Below are positions 1 through 11,800 of a stretch of DNA of 49,066 nucleotides, piece after piece. The position numbers and the translations under genes are program-made. The stretch covers positions 1 to 49,066 of the forward strand of contig JAEINR010000046.1 of NCBI GenBank assembly GCA_016342325.1, given 5' to 3'. This DNA is from Desulfobacterium sp. GTDB lineage: Bacteria; Desulfobacterota; Desulfobacteria; Desulfobacterales; Desulfobacteraceae. Within the stretch, counting starts at the first letter, position 1; each line of letters begins with the position of its first letter. The notes under the pieces are model-generated. The model made no database searches and was not told where the DNA came from. It saw nothing but the letters and a program-made list of their open reading frames with translations.

Positions 1-109
1 TACATTATAAAGTTGCGTTTTAGAATTGGGGAAGTCCGGGGTCCAAACCCGATGATCCAAATTTTTTAAAGTTTGCCAGTTAATAAAGATAGATCATCAG
101 GTCTAAGGA
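1..109. other. Intergenic end of window, no gene seen
   Basis: No open frame with a ribosome site is visible on either strand. The stretch is AT-rich and lies downstream of the leftward SGNH gene. It holds one copy (7-20) of a 14-base direct repeat whose other copy lies at 929-942. I see no convincing terminator. Confidence 0.5.
7..20. repeat. Direct repeat copy 1 flanking SGNH gene
   Basis: ATAAAGTTGCGTTT occurs here and again at 929-942, in the same orientation, bracketing the SGNH hydrolase gene. A 14-base match can arise by chance in a window this long, but the close pairing around one AT-rich gene suggests a cassette boundary (inference). Confidence 0.4.
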
Positions 110-814
110 TTATAAATAAGCCGAAACGATATCACACCATTTCATGCAACCCGCACCGTTTAGATGCAAGCCGTCATAAGTACAATCCGGGTTCAACCTG
201 TTTTGGTTGTCCACAAAACTGGCGTACAGATCTACCCATATAAAATGTGAGTCTCCCTGGCAAAAGGCCTCCAATTGGTTGTTAATAAATTGGATATCCG
301 CGTTTGAACGCTTTGAATCTCTAATGGAATTATTGACAGGCAAAATGCTTTGAACGTAAATATTTGTCTCAGGAGACGACTCTCTGATATTGGTAGCAAT
401 TTGTTTCAATGTTTTAACAACTTTTTCTTTTGGATCTGAAACGAGGTCATTTATGCCAGCCATTAAAAATATTTTTTGGGGTTTCGAGGCTACTACTTCA
501 TCAAGTCTTTTTAATATTTGGGTAGCCCTATTTCCCCCTATGCCACGGTTCTTTATTTTTAAATCATGATAGACTTCTGACCACTCAACCTGTTCCGTAA
601 GCGAATCTCCAAGAAAAATGATTTCTCCCTCAGCATCATCTACTAAACGAAAGAAATCGGTACGCCCCGCACTAACGCCTGTTGCGCTATCACCAACAGT
701 GGCTTTGAATATCACATATTTTATCCCACCCAACCTGTGCAGAAGACCACCTAAGCCACACGCCAAAATAAAATTGAACAAAAACGATACAAGCAAAATT
801 TTTTTAATTTTCAT
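110..814 (-). CDS. SGNH/GDSL-family hydrolase, probably exported
   Basis: The 234-residue protein has the ordered SGNH blocks: block I with IIFLGDSLTE (nucleophile Ser), block II with the conserved Gly in NRGIGG, block III with AGINDL (Asn), and the catalytic Asp/His pair in DGLHLNGAG near the C-terminus. Such enzymes are serine esterases or lipases that deacylate carbohydrates, lipids or peptidoglycan. The first ~20 residues form a positively charged, hydrophobic segment ending in ILAC, which could be a lipobox or a signal anchor. It is the last leftward gene, next to the tailspike-like gene, so it could modify surface polysaccharide during infection or act on the host envelope in lysogeny. 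It is more AT-rich than the tail genes, lies between 14-base direct repeats, and has a possible promoter of its own, all suggesting a recent gain. The family call is strong; substrate and role are open. Confidence 0.9.
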   Translation of the reverse strand: MKIKKILLVSFLFNFILACGLGGLLHRLGGIKYVIFKATVGDSATGVSAGRTDFFRLVDDAEGEIIFLGDSLTEQVEWSEVYHDLKIKNRGIGGNRATQILKRLDEVVASKPQKIFLMAGINDLVSDPKEKVVKTLKQIATNIRESSPETNIYVQSILPVNNSIRDSKRSNADIQFINNQLEAFCQGDSHFIWVDLYASFVDNQNRLNPDCTYDGLHLNGAGCMKWCDIVSAYL

Positions 815-888
815 TGCGTTACAATTTCCTTTTTTAAAACTGCTTTGGTGAACATACTACCCGCGTCAACATGACGAGATGTCGTTTA

Positions 889-917
889 TTCCTACTGATA
901 GGAAAATTTTCTGTCAA
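889..917 (-). promoter_or_regulatory. Possible sigma70-type promoter of SGNH gene
   Basis: On the minus strand a perfect -35 TTGACA (912-917) is followed after 17 bases by a weak -10, TAGGAA (889-894). The -10 lies inside an inverted repeat, TTCCTA-CTGA-TAGGAA (889-904), which could be an operator. This would let the SGNH gene be expressed apart from the late operon. The weak -10 keeps confidence low. Confidence 0.35.
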
Positions 918-928
918 AGATTTTTTCA

Positions 929-942
929 TAAAGTTGCGTTTC
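929..942. repeat. Direct repeat copy 2 flanking SGNH gene
   Basis: Same 14 bases as at 7-20 (ATAAAGTTGCGTTT). It lies directly beyond the stop codon of the tailspike-like gene, so a cassette could have been added here without breaking that gene. Confidence 0.4.
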
Positions 943-944
943 CG

Positions 945-2426
945 TTATTCGAGAATACCGCCGCCACCACTGAGATTAAGAACTCGCTGCGCCTGTTGAA
1001 CCGCCTTGAGTTTCGTGTTACTCCCCGCCGGTGTAAACTGCGTGATCTCCACACTGCCGGATAGTTTGCATGTAATATTTTCATTTTCCGTACCCAGGGC
1101 CGAAAGGTTGACATGCCCACCGCCATTGATCATCACCGTTGCGCCTTCTCGGGCCGCCCACCTTGCCGGGGTCCAATCGGCCTCGGTGATGATCTCGGTG
1201 GTCCGGCCATCATAGGGACCCATGTCCGGCTGAAAAAGCACGGGCTTGCCGTCGATGTCGGTGGCCGGACCGGGTTGGTCGTGGATACCTGAGACAATGG
1301 CGCCGATTCCATCCTGGATAGAATCGGGGGCGACACTGGTGGCAAGGGCTGTGTCTGTACTGGCAGGCAGGTCAGTAGCATCCGTTTGTGTCCATTGTCT
1401 GGTCGCGGTGGTAAACCCAATGGCTTGCCCCCCGTGAGATGTATAGGGATCAAGATGGAATTGATTGTGGTCCTCTACTAAACTTTGCCCGGCGGAATCG
1501 TGTTGGAATGCCCCCGCCATTAAATTTTTTGTCTTCGCATTGCGAACTGTAATGGTGGTGGTGGAATCAACGGCGGTAAGCTTTGTTATTGTATGGACAT
1601 TTTCAAAAAAACAATTATATGCTTCTTGATCTGCGTCGCTGCTACGGAAAGCTTCATGGCCGCAATTTATAAAAGAGCAATAATTATATTGCCCTGGCCC
1701 TGCTAACTGAACGGCCCGTTGATCATTGTTTTCGAATAACGCTCTATTAAATACAGTTTTTGCCAATGTGGAGCCTGATACAGAATATTGACCGCCGCCC
1801 CTCAATGTGATGTCATTGAAGACATGCATAGCATCTGTAGCGTTGATAAGGTTCAGAGCTATCAATCTTGTGTTGTACCGGGATACAAGAACGCTATCAT
1901 TAGGATCATCCAGATCTATCCCTCTGGCATAAACCGTATCGAAACCTAAAGAATCTCTATCGCCATATCCCCACTTTTTAGGGTGCGGTACGTCTGTTAC
2001 CTGGGGGTATGCACCAAATAAAGATGTAGATTTCGCATCCCATGCGCCAGACACTATTCCAGAGACAACGGCAGTTGCAAAGCCAGGCTCCGCATGTCCG
2101 AGCTTTGTGCAGTAAAATAGGCCATCAACAACCGATGGATGCCATTCATATATCTCCCGATCAGACAAGTTGGTCTCATTTGTAACGATATTTCTATTGA
2201 AATTCCAGGTAACCGTCCCCCCGTGACGATGATTCATGTACAGGTTGCCCTGATCCAGATATGTCAGATCTGACGGAAAATAAGGACCAGAACCAGGCAC
2301 AATATTGATTACCGGATCGACCCCAGTAAACCCAGAATTGCACACATCTGTAATCTCCTTATAGGGGTCACCCTCGGTTCCGTTTCCTGCGGAATCATTG
2401 CGCTTGTCAATCCAAAATTCAGCCAT
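945..2426 (-). CDS. Tailspike/tail-fibre-like protein, probable beta-helix
   Basis: This 493-residue protein opens with a short N-terminal stretch (FWIDKRNDSAGNGTEGDPYK) of the kind that precedes parallel beta-helices in surface or tail proteins: a phrase about listed data or position followed by repeated short strands. The middle (about 180-330) is rich in Asn, Ser, Thr, Val and Ile with repeated short strand-turn units, and the C-terminus ends in a Gly-rich segment. I read it as a right-handed beta-helix receptor-binding or depolymerising spike. No catalytic residues could be assigned. Its place at the end of the virion gene cluster corresponds to the tailspike position in P22/Sf6. The start has a G-rich ribosome site just upstream. 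Confidence 0.6.
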   Translation of the reverse strand: MAEFWIDKRNDSAGNGTEGDPYKEITDVCNSGFTGVDPVINIVPGSGPYFPSDLTYLDQGNLYMNHRHGGTVTWNFNRNIVTNETNLSDREIYEWHPSVVDGLFYCTKLGHAEPGFATAVVSGIVSGAWDAKSTSLFGAYPQVTDVPHPKKWGYGDRDSLGFDTVYARGIDLDDPNDSVLVSRYNTRLIALNLINATDAMHVFNDITLRGGGQYSVSGSTLAKTVFNRALFENNDQRAVQLAGPGQYNYCSFINCGHEAFRSSDADQEAYNCFFENVHTITKLTAVDSTTTITVRNAKTKNLMAGAFQHDSAGQSLVEDHNQFHLDPYTSHGGQAIGFTTATRQWTQTDATDLPASTDTALATSVAPDSIQDGIGAIVSGIHDQPGPATDIDGKPVLFQPDMGPYDGRTTEIITEADWTPARWAAREGATVMINGGGHVNLSALGTENENITCKLSGSVEITQFTPAGSNTKLKAVQQAQRVLNLSGGGGILE

Positions 2427-2473
2427 TCACCACCCCCCCAGATAATACACTTTATCCCACATAAACACTCCAC

Positions 2474-2845
2474 TCATGAGAGCACTTTCACGGCAATTTT
2501 TCTGCCAGCAGGGGCCATGACAAAACCGAGGTTCCCCTCAGTTTTGCCGATGCTCATGGTGAACCCACCGACATGCCAGGACCAGCCGGAACCATCAGAG
2601 TTTGAGGAATGGTAAAACATATCCGGATTGTCTTTCTGGGTGAAATCTGTCACACCGTTATGAACCTGAATCAGGGCTATCTTACATTCAACGTCTGCCG
2701 GCAGGGTGACGGGGTCCCATCCCCCGCTTGCTGCAAATGTCGAATTTCCAGCCGGATCGAGCCAAAAGGAGTCTGTATCTGAACCGGAGGCGCAAACTTT
2801 ATCCCCAAGCTCCCGTGGCAATTTTTTCATAAATTGTTCTGACAT
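2474..2845 (-). CDS. Small virion-cluster protein, unknown
   Basis: The 123-residue protein is not recognised. It is rich in aromatic, Gly and Ser residues, with alternating beta-type patterns (GWSWHVGGFTMSIGK), which suggests a compact beta-sandwich or a decoration/tail attachment domain. It starts two bases after the stop of the giant polyvalent gene with a GGAG ribosome site inside that gene's end, so the two are probably co-translated. It is followed by the tailspike-like gene, so an adaptor or head/tail accessory role is likely (inference). Confidence 0.65.
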   Translation of the reverse strand: MSEQFMKKLPRELGDKVCASGSDTDSFWLDPAGNSTFAASGGWDPVTLPADVECKIALIQVHNGVTDFTQKDNPDMFYHSSNSDGSGWSWHVGGFTMSIGKTEGNLGFVMAPAGRKIAVKVLS

Positions 2846-2847
2846 AT

Positions 2848-5800
2848 CTATTTCTCCGTTTTCTCGGTGTGTTTTTTGGACGCCTGCCTGATAGCTTCAA
2901 ACCCTTTCTGCACAACCCGGTTACGCTTTGCAGTCAACTTGTCAATCTTCTGTTTCTTCTCGGCGGCACTGTACTTGTTCGACAGTTGAACTCTCTTCAT
3001 TTCTGCACTGAGCACGGACAGGACCTTTTTAACCTGGTTTCCTTTATTTTTCATTGCCATGACCGGTGCATTCTCCTTCAACCAGGCTTGGGCCTTCTCT
3101 CTCTGCCCGGTATTCTTGTAATTATTGAAGGTGGCCTGGGCCTTGCCGATCTCGTCATACATCTCATAGAACCGGGTCAAGTATTTGGTACTCCTGGGCG
3201 GCTTGCTTTCATCTGAAACAAACTTGCGAAGATCCCAGGCTTTCTTTTCACCCGCTGGCCGGTCCGGGTATCCGTACTTTTTCCTTGTAACTATATCCGT
3301 TCCGTCAAGGAGGATCTTTCCTAAAGTAGCCATATACCCGTATATATAATGTTCGATCTTGAGCGGGGAAATTTTAAATCGTTCAGGCGAAACAGAATTA
3401 AACTTTTTGCTAATTTCCCGGGCCGTCTCCGAAGTCCAAGGATGATATTGCTCTTCCTTAGGAAGTTTCTCCATATATTTTGGCACAATGGCCCTGCCTG
3501 TGAACGTGTTTTTGTTCGCCCAATGCTCTATGACGGGCTTGAATAACTGTGGTGTGTCTATGTTGAATGTACTTCTCGCTGTATGGACGAACCAATCCAT
3601 AATCATCTTTGAATCTTCCGTACCGTTAAGCACATTCCCTATTGTTTCAGGGAGAGAACAGAACAGTGCCCCAACCTCAAAAGGTTTGGGTATTCGGAAG
3701 TGTTTGCCACCAATCCAGAAATGGACATAAGACCACTTGTCCCAATCGTCCAGTCCTTTATATCTGTCATCATCTTTGTATAGCCCCCAGATTGCCATGG
3801 ATGCAGTCATGAGCATGACCGACTTTACAAAAAAGGGTAGAGGATTCTTTTTGGCTGCCCTGCCCAACTTGTATAAGCCCTGGAACCTGGCATTAAGAAA
3901 AGGTATTATTCTGACCAGCGTTTGTACTGAACCACTGGAACCAATCATGGTAAAATCCATCAGATCACGGCCTTCAAATGCCGCATCTAAAGTTGACACG
4001 CCTTTCTTTTTAAGGTTGCTGTAAAGCTGGACCCGAGCAGCATTCTCGGAAGCCTCTCCGATTTTCTCCCACACATCAAGCAGCATCCGTGGAGATGTAA
4101 GAATGCGTTTGACGGCCCCCTCCCCTTCCCGCTTGACGATTCGCTTGATGAACGCTGCTCCAGCTTCCAGGTCGTCAGAAGCATAGGAAGAACCAAAACC
4201 GGCGCCTGTCGCCATATATTCTCTGTACTCCTTGGTATTAGCCATAGCCTTTACAAAACCAACCGCAGAATCCCACACAGGAAGAAAGGATTTTGACACA
4301 ACGGCGGTATGAACTGTATCTCGCGCTCCGTTGGCCACCCTAAAGGCTGGGGCGATTGTGGCCCCAAGGGACAGTCCACGTTTAGCCTTGCCCATGAGCT
4401 TCATAAGCAAGAAATTAAATTCAGACATATCAAGTTCTTGCATGGCTTCGTACAGATCGTTATCTTCTGTTTTGAAATAAACCGGCTTCCCATCCCGTTG
4501 AAAAGAAAGGATTCCCAGATCCTTCATCGACCCGAATTTGATTGATACCGTTTCCCTGGGTTCCACATTATAGTTCTTCCCTTTTTTATCGGTAAGGTGA
4601 TACGCCCAGGCGTCCGCCTCCTCCTCCGTGTCAAAGATGGCATTGGCCTTTTTACCCCCGGCCTTTATTACGGCAAACTGCTTTACCGTCTGGCTGCCAA
4701 GGATATTGACCAAATCTTTTTTCTCCACCTCTTCAATGATCCCCAGGTCAACACCAGTATCAAAGGCGGTCCCCCTGGCCTTGTTCCTGGCGGCCGCATC
4801 AATCAAATACATCCAGTTCTTGAGGGAGTTCTGCATAAGGTCCCCGATCTGTGCCTCCCCGCCCTTGAGCCATCTAATCTGTGACGTGATATGCTTCTTG
4901 GCCGCTGTGGGCCCGGAAAGGAATTCAGCCTTTGTCACAGGGTCCTCAAAGATCCTATAAAAAGGAATGTAAAATTCTTGTTCCCATGATGCCCTGGCCT
5001 CTGGATCAATAAGCCCGGCCTGCTCGGCCACGTCCAGAACATTTTTGTTGATGGTTTGGAATCGTTTATTCAGGAACTCCCAAGATTTACCAGATTTGGA
5101 ATGGGTACCCACCTTGTCAAAGATGGCCTGGCGCCGGTCCTCTGTCAGCCAGTTCTCCCGGCCCTGGGCGTCAAGATCTTCGGCTCGTTTGGCAGCAATC
5201 CAGTAAAGGAGATTTTGCCAATCAGGGCCAATGGATTTAAGGAAGGGGAGGACACCTTTGTTTTTTGTTTTCACAGAAAGGACATCGCCGTCCCAGGAAA
5301 GAGCCCCGTGTTCCAGGAACATTGCAACCGTAGCTGTCTTAGCCCCGGTTAACAGCCTGTGCATTTTATAAGCCCGGTCACCAAGGCGTGCCTTTATGAA
5401 ATGGAGGTGGTCCAGGGTCTTGGTAAGGAATCGATCCTGGGCCAGATCACGTTCTTCCTTTGACAGGGCCTTATCTGTAAAGCCCTTGATGGAATCTGTC
5501 CAGGAATCGTCCTGCTTGAACAAGGCGTTGACCGTGGCCTCGTTCGCCTTTTTGTCGGGTGCCGTGGAGTGTTGAGCTTTACCACCTTGTGCCGCCCGTG
5601 CCTCCCTGGAAAAAAGCTTGCCCGACTCAATGCCCCGGGCAAGCTTTCGGGTTGAAGCCCGGCCCAGGTGAAGGACAGCATCCAGGAAATCAGCGATCTT
5701 TTGAAGCACCCGGCCTACCGGGGTCCCCCTGAACTGCTTCCTATCTGCGAGATACTGAGCCAGGAAATTTGCCCGGTTTTCCCGTTGATCCTTTACCAGG

Positions 5801-8800
5801 TCAAAACCAAGCTGATCCTTCCCGGCCATGGCCTTGATCTTAACATCCATGACGGACTGGTCCAGGGCTGTGATCACTCCTATGTCTTCAAGCCAATGTT
5901 CTATTTCATGGCTGAGCGTGGAGCCATCGACTACGCCTTCGACAAGCTCGATTTCATTGGAGGCATACTTGCCGGCAATCAATCGGCCCTTCCCGTCCAT
6001 CTGTCCGGCTTTTGTGGAAAGCAGATATTTTCCTTCAGCTACCATCTTGACGCTCTTTATTCTGAGCCCTGCACCGTTTTGCAGGCGAACCCATACCGAG
6101 TTGTCGGGGGAGAGGCCTACATCTTGACCTTTGAACCATTTTTGAATTTGTTGGAGTGTTACGTTTTGCCCAGCAGGAATGGGGCGGGTGGAATACAGAA
6201 GCTCTTTTTCATTGACATTTTTTAGAAGCTCTCTTAACCTTATTTTAGAATCGGTTTCGGTTGGAGCCTGGTGCTCGCTGTCCTTTTGGTCATGGCCCAG
6301 GAGATATCCCGAAACCGGTTTTTCTATTTCTATAAGAGCGTGATCATAGAATTTCTGGCCTTGCACAGTCTCTTTTATGGTGAGCTTCGCCACATAGAGT
6401 TCCTCTTCAATTTTCAATGGAACAAAAAACCTGTGGATCTGTTTGATATTTACATCTTCCGACCGATCTGGTCTTGAAACAACCTTAACTGATTTCTTTA
6501 TCAATTGAGGTAGTGATTGAATTGCTTTTAGGTGATTCGGATCAAATCGCCCACTCGCAGCTTTCAGGATGCCTTTTCGTGTTATTTCAATATCCCAACC
6601 AGTGTCTTCGTTCCTGTATTTTTCCCGAAGATTTTTGAGTGCCCACGCCTTTGCTTCCTTCCTCGCCTGATCGAAACGCAACCCTTCAAGCCACTCACCA
6701 GAATTTTCAACAACATTGACATCTACATCGGGAATATTTGATTTTGTGGAATAAAGCGCCTCCCCCTTCTCTGTTTTCTTGACCCTGATCGCATTAAAAA
6801 ACTGATCAAAAGCATCATTGACTTTCGCCTTTTCGGAATCGGCCAGGTACGGGTAAAAATCCTTAGCTGAGGAATCATCGTCAAGCATATTCTCCAGCAT
6901 ATCATTCGTAAACCCAAGCTCATCAATGATATTAGCGAGATAGTCGTTTGAATAGCCTTTCTCTGAAAGCTTATCGATCACATAGCTCTCAAAAATTCGA
7001 GCGGAGATTTCCCGGCCTGTACCCCAATATTTTTTTGATCTTTTCCGATCCAGCTTTGCGGATCTCTTTTCGATATCCGTGGCCTTGTAAGCTTCCACAA
7101 TACGTTTGAAGGCATCGGCTATTTCCTGCCGAATCTCGTTTCCTGGGCTTAACTGGTAGGGCCTTTCGGATAGGTATTCACTGGGGTAATTTCTGTTCCT
7201 GGAGAAATAATTATCCAGGGCATGCCACCACTCATGAGCAAAAGATCCTGCCCCCTGTTTCCGAGTGAGATTGATAACAACCTTGTCAGGTTCATAGTGG
7301 GCCGCAGCAGCATTCTTGCCGCCGCTTCCTCTGGCACCGAAGGCAAGCCCAAGCCCCCCGTTAAGAGAAATAGCCTTTGTGGGAATGTTTAGAATATCAG
7401 CAAGGTCAGAAAAAGCGTCAAAGGCATTATTGAGAGCCACCTGTCTCTCCTCGGCCTTGGAAACCCAATTACCAAACTCAACGCCCCTGAAACCAAAAGC
7501 ATTGCTGAACATTTCCGGTGTTACGTCTTTATCCCCCCGGTAGTCATTCCCAATTCTATCCTCGTTGGCTTTACGGCGAACGTCGGGGGTGTACTTGGCT
7601 TTATTAAGGAGATCAAGGAGATCATCATAATTGTTTTCAAGATAAGCCTTTGCCTTTTCTATGGTGTCAAAACTCTTAAGGTCAAGGGTGTTACGGCCTA
7701 CTTTCTTACCTATCCATTTTTTGCTTGGATCTCTTCTGTATGTATAGAAATCAAACTTGACTCTCTTACCACCATTACCGCCCTTATCTTCATTTTTGAA
7801 ACTCTCATATTTTTTAACAAAGCTGTCTATGGCTTCCTGTTTTGTATTTCCAGTTCCTAAGACACGGGGCATGTTTGAGAATGCCGTGGACTTTCCCTGT
7901 TTGGTGATTTCCCATTTTGTGACGTTTTTTTCACCATGGTACAGAGAATAATGGATTTTTGACAGCTTGACTCCTTTTAAAGATTTGCTATGACCTACGA
8001 TAGTATATAGCTCAGCTCTACTTCCAACAGCTTCGGAAAGAATAGAGTCTCCTAGCTTTTCCTTGAATCTTTTTGGGTCGATATCACCATTTAAAAGTTT
8101 TTCAGAAAATCCACGGAGAGCTTCAACTTCTTCAACCCATCGTTTTAGCTTCCACGTCTGCCGTGGCTTATTCGGGATCTCATCACGCATAGCCCGGACC
8201 GCACCGACGATGTAAGGATCAACGTCTTTTTTGAGGAGATCGTCATACTTGGGTTCTGGAAATGTTTTTGACAGGGGGTGCTTTGCAGTTTCGAGACCTT
8301 TCGCCTTCTCAAGAGAAACGGCGTAATCTTTCCTTGCACCGCCTATCTTCTCTCCAAAATCTTCAATTTTGGCAGCAGCCAGCCCTGAAGGTTTAGGAAT
8401 CTGCTTGGAAGGTTTTGAAAGCTTTACTTTTCCTTTGGGTTTTCCAGGAACGACACTCTGTTTTTGCTGAGAGGTTTTACCTTTCACAGGCTCAGGAACA
8501 TAAACGATATGATTTGTCTGCCCGCCAAACTGGATCCCGCCTTCCATATTTTCTGGAGTGTGTTCTTTAGGATCGTCCAGGGGGTAGATCTGGAGCTCAC
8601 CGTTGCTCTGCATCTCCTTTATTTTTGTGTCGAACTCTTCACGGGAAAGATTCGGGAAGGATTTGCGGAGATCTGATATTAAGACCCGGGTGCTCCAGGC
8701 GCCGGCTATTTTTCGGGATGCGGCCTGAATGTCTTGGGGAGTCGTTTCTTTTTTTACCCTGCCTGGTGTTGCCTCAGGAGTAACCGGTACCGATTCGTTC

Positions 8801-11800
8801 TCTTTATAAAGGGGCTTCTTGGTCCGCTTCTCGTCCTTCACCCAGGCCTTGAATTCATCCGGGTTCATCTCCGTGATGCCGCCAAGTCCCTCCCATCCGT
8901 CCGCGTAATTGGAAAGATAAAGTTCCTCGGCCTCCTCTTCAGAGTTCACTCCAAACATGACCTTATGTTCATCGAAATCAAAAGACTCCGGGTCAACCTG
9001 GTCAACAACGAATATTTTAGGACTGTCCGTGGCACCCGGGGCAACGACAACATCCACATGATCGCCATCATTCCCCAATGTCCGCTTAAAATAGCCATAA
9101 TGCCCGTGCATGCGAGATTCCCATGCGTTCCCCTGCGCATCAACCCCGGACCTGGTGGAACCATCCGGATTCTCAATTGAGATATCAAAGCCCTGAATCT
9201 TGATATGCCCCTTCTTGTAATTGCCGGCTTCTTTCTGTTTTTCCGTGGGAGCCGTGTCAACCTTCTTAACCTCCTGCTTGATCTTCTTTTCAATGATTTT
9301 GGCTTCCGGTGGCTTCGACGTTTTTACAGCAGGAGGCCCAGACATAACCGTGGGTGCTGCTGGGGAAACGACAGGGTGTTTTTGACTTGGTGCCGGTATG
9401 GTGCCAGGCATAGTATCGGGTTGGTCCCGGCTTCCCCACGGTGTCTGCGTCCCAGACTTAATGCCATCCACCTTCACGCTGTCGAACAGATCAATGTTTT
9501 TTTCAATTCCAAGCGCTTCGGATCTCATGGTAACAGAATCATCATCAACCGTGACATCCCAGGTTTCATTTGTTCCATCTACGGTTCCGATAAAGGAACT
9601 GCCTGACTCCAAATCGGCAGCAACTACCTCCTGTCCACCCATGGGGGTGTAGCCTTGGCTTTCCATCTCCTCCGCTTCATACGCCTGGGCAAAACTTGAA
9701 TCTGTTGACTTCATTTCTACCGCCGCATCTCTTACCATGTCGAAACGGGCGTTCTGCTTTTCTGTTAATGGCCAACCATTCCGAACCTTATTAAATAAAA
9801 CGTTCAATTCTTTACGTCCAAATAACTGCTGTCCGCCTGCCTTTGCTGAAGCTTGAAGGTTTTCCATCCACTTGGGAGAACTTGCCCCGTAAGAAAATCT
9901 GTCTCCTGCCTCATCACGCCCATTTCCCCGGGATTGAGAATCATTGACCTGGGTTTGCATTGCGTCAAAAACTTCCTGATCCTTAACAATGGCAATGGTG
10001 GCCGTGGCTCTTTCGGGGAGTTTCCCACCATACTCTCCCCTGTTCGGCTTTCCCTTTAATCCAAGAGGAGGATCCACCTTACCCCCAAGGCGCTCAACCA
10101 ATCGTTCCTGCCGGTTCAACTTGGGCTGGATAATTCTTGGATCTTCTTGCTGGCCCTGGCCGGGGAGAATGGATATCTCCTGCCGTGCTCCACCAATGGC
10201 GGTTTGCTTTCGTTCTTCAAATCGGGAAAGGGCTTCATCCGTTTCCCCTTGGATCTGCTCCCCCCGGGACGGGATGTTGTTCTCGTTCTGGTAAGCTCCC
10301 TGAAGATACGCGACTTCCTTGTCCTGTTGTTTGAGCCTCCTGAACTCGGCGATATTCTGATCAACAACATCCTGGCCCTGGTTCCAGGGAGTACCAGGGG
10401 CGTTCGCGGCTTCCATGTCAAGAGCTTCCTTGGCTTCCATTTCCCGTTGACGTTGCTGCTGGGCACCCAAGGCCACGGTTTGAATAGGAATCCCCTCGGG
10501 TCTCCAGGTGCCGTCCCTTTGAGCCTGGATGTCATGCTCCCACTGTGCTTCTTCTTCGGATGGTCCGGTATATCCTTCAGGGGGTGCAGGTGGACCCATG
10601 GGCCCCAAGTCCGTATAAGGCTTGTCGGCTTCTTCTACATAGGCGGTTTTTTCAACATTCTCATCTATTTTCTCGCCGTCGAACCCTTCATTATCAAGTA
10701 TGTTTTGCCGAGCGTTTTTTTGTACATCTTTCATTTTGATTGACGTGGAAATGATGCTGCCCGGGCCACTCATCATCCCAAGGCCGAGAATGGAATCAAC
10801 AAGGACATTTCCCATTCGGCTGGCTATTTCGGAACTGGTTGCAGGACCAATGGATGTGCCGGCTGTTTTATTGGAAACAACTTTCGCAGTTTCTGTCGCT
10901 GCAATATTCATTGCTTCCTGTGTTAATTCCTGGGAAACTTCAACCCCAACAGCTTTGCCATATTGGAAAAGGCCCTGCCTCAATACTTGACTCTTGGTAA
11001 GTTTCTCGGCCACCTTGGCCGCTGTCTCCTTGAGCATGGAACCCATAAGTTTCTTGCCACCGGGGATGGTTCCTAAGATCGTGCGAATCTGTGCAACTTC
11101 AACAGCACCTGCAGCTGCTCCATAAATATGGGCAGCAACCTTTGCAACCTCAGAATTGATCCCTGTCTCCAGCATTTCATCATAGGCGAGGCCTGCCTCA
11201 AGTTTTCTGGAAGCATCAAACCCACCAGCGATGGCGCCTGCTGAATACCCTGCTGCTGCTCCTGCTGGCGCTGTGATAGGTGAGGCTGGACCAGTAGAAG
11301 CACCAAGGGCAGTACCGGCGATAGCTCCTTGCAGACCTTGCTTTTGACCCTGCTTAAAACTCTCAATCATATTCGGGGCAAAACTGGCCGCAGACTCAAC
11401 AGCCTCTTCAAAAATGTTGCCAATTTCAGGCCTATGCCCCCGAGCCTTCATCTCAGCTTTAAGCTCGGCTATCCTTTTGACTGTTTGAGGGGAAGTGTCC
11501 CCTTCCATTTCCCGATAACGGAGTGAGCCAAGCTCTGTGTTGAATTTGCCGATATCCCAGGCAGTGAGCCCCTTGTCTACGATTCCATCCGAAGGAGGCA
11601 AGGCAGCCGCATTTTTACCAAACCGGTTGGCTATTTCTTCAGAGGTATAATCGTAGGCGCTGGCCTCGACTTTGTTTCTGTCTACGCCCTGCTGTCCAAT
11701 ATCTTGCAACGTCTCACTCCCAGTGACGTTACCAATGGCCCTGACTGCCTTGTATCCGGCACCCTGGACTTCATCAACGGATTTCAAGGCACTTCTGGTG

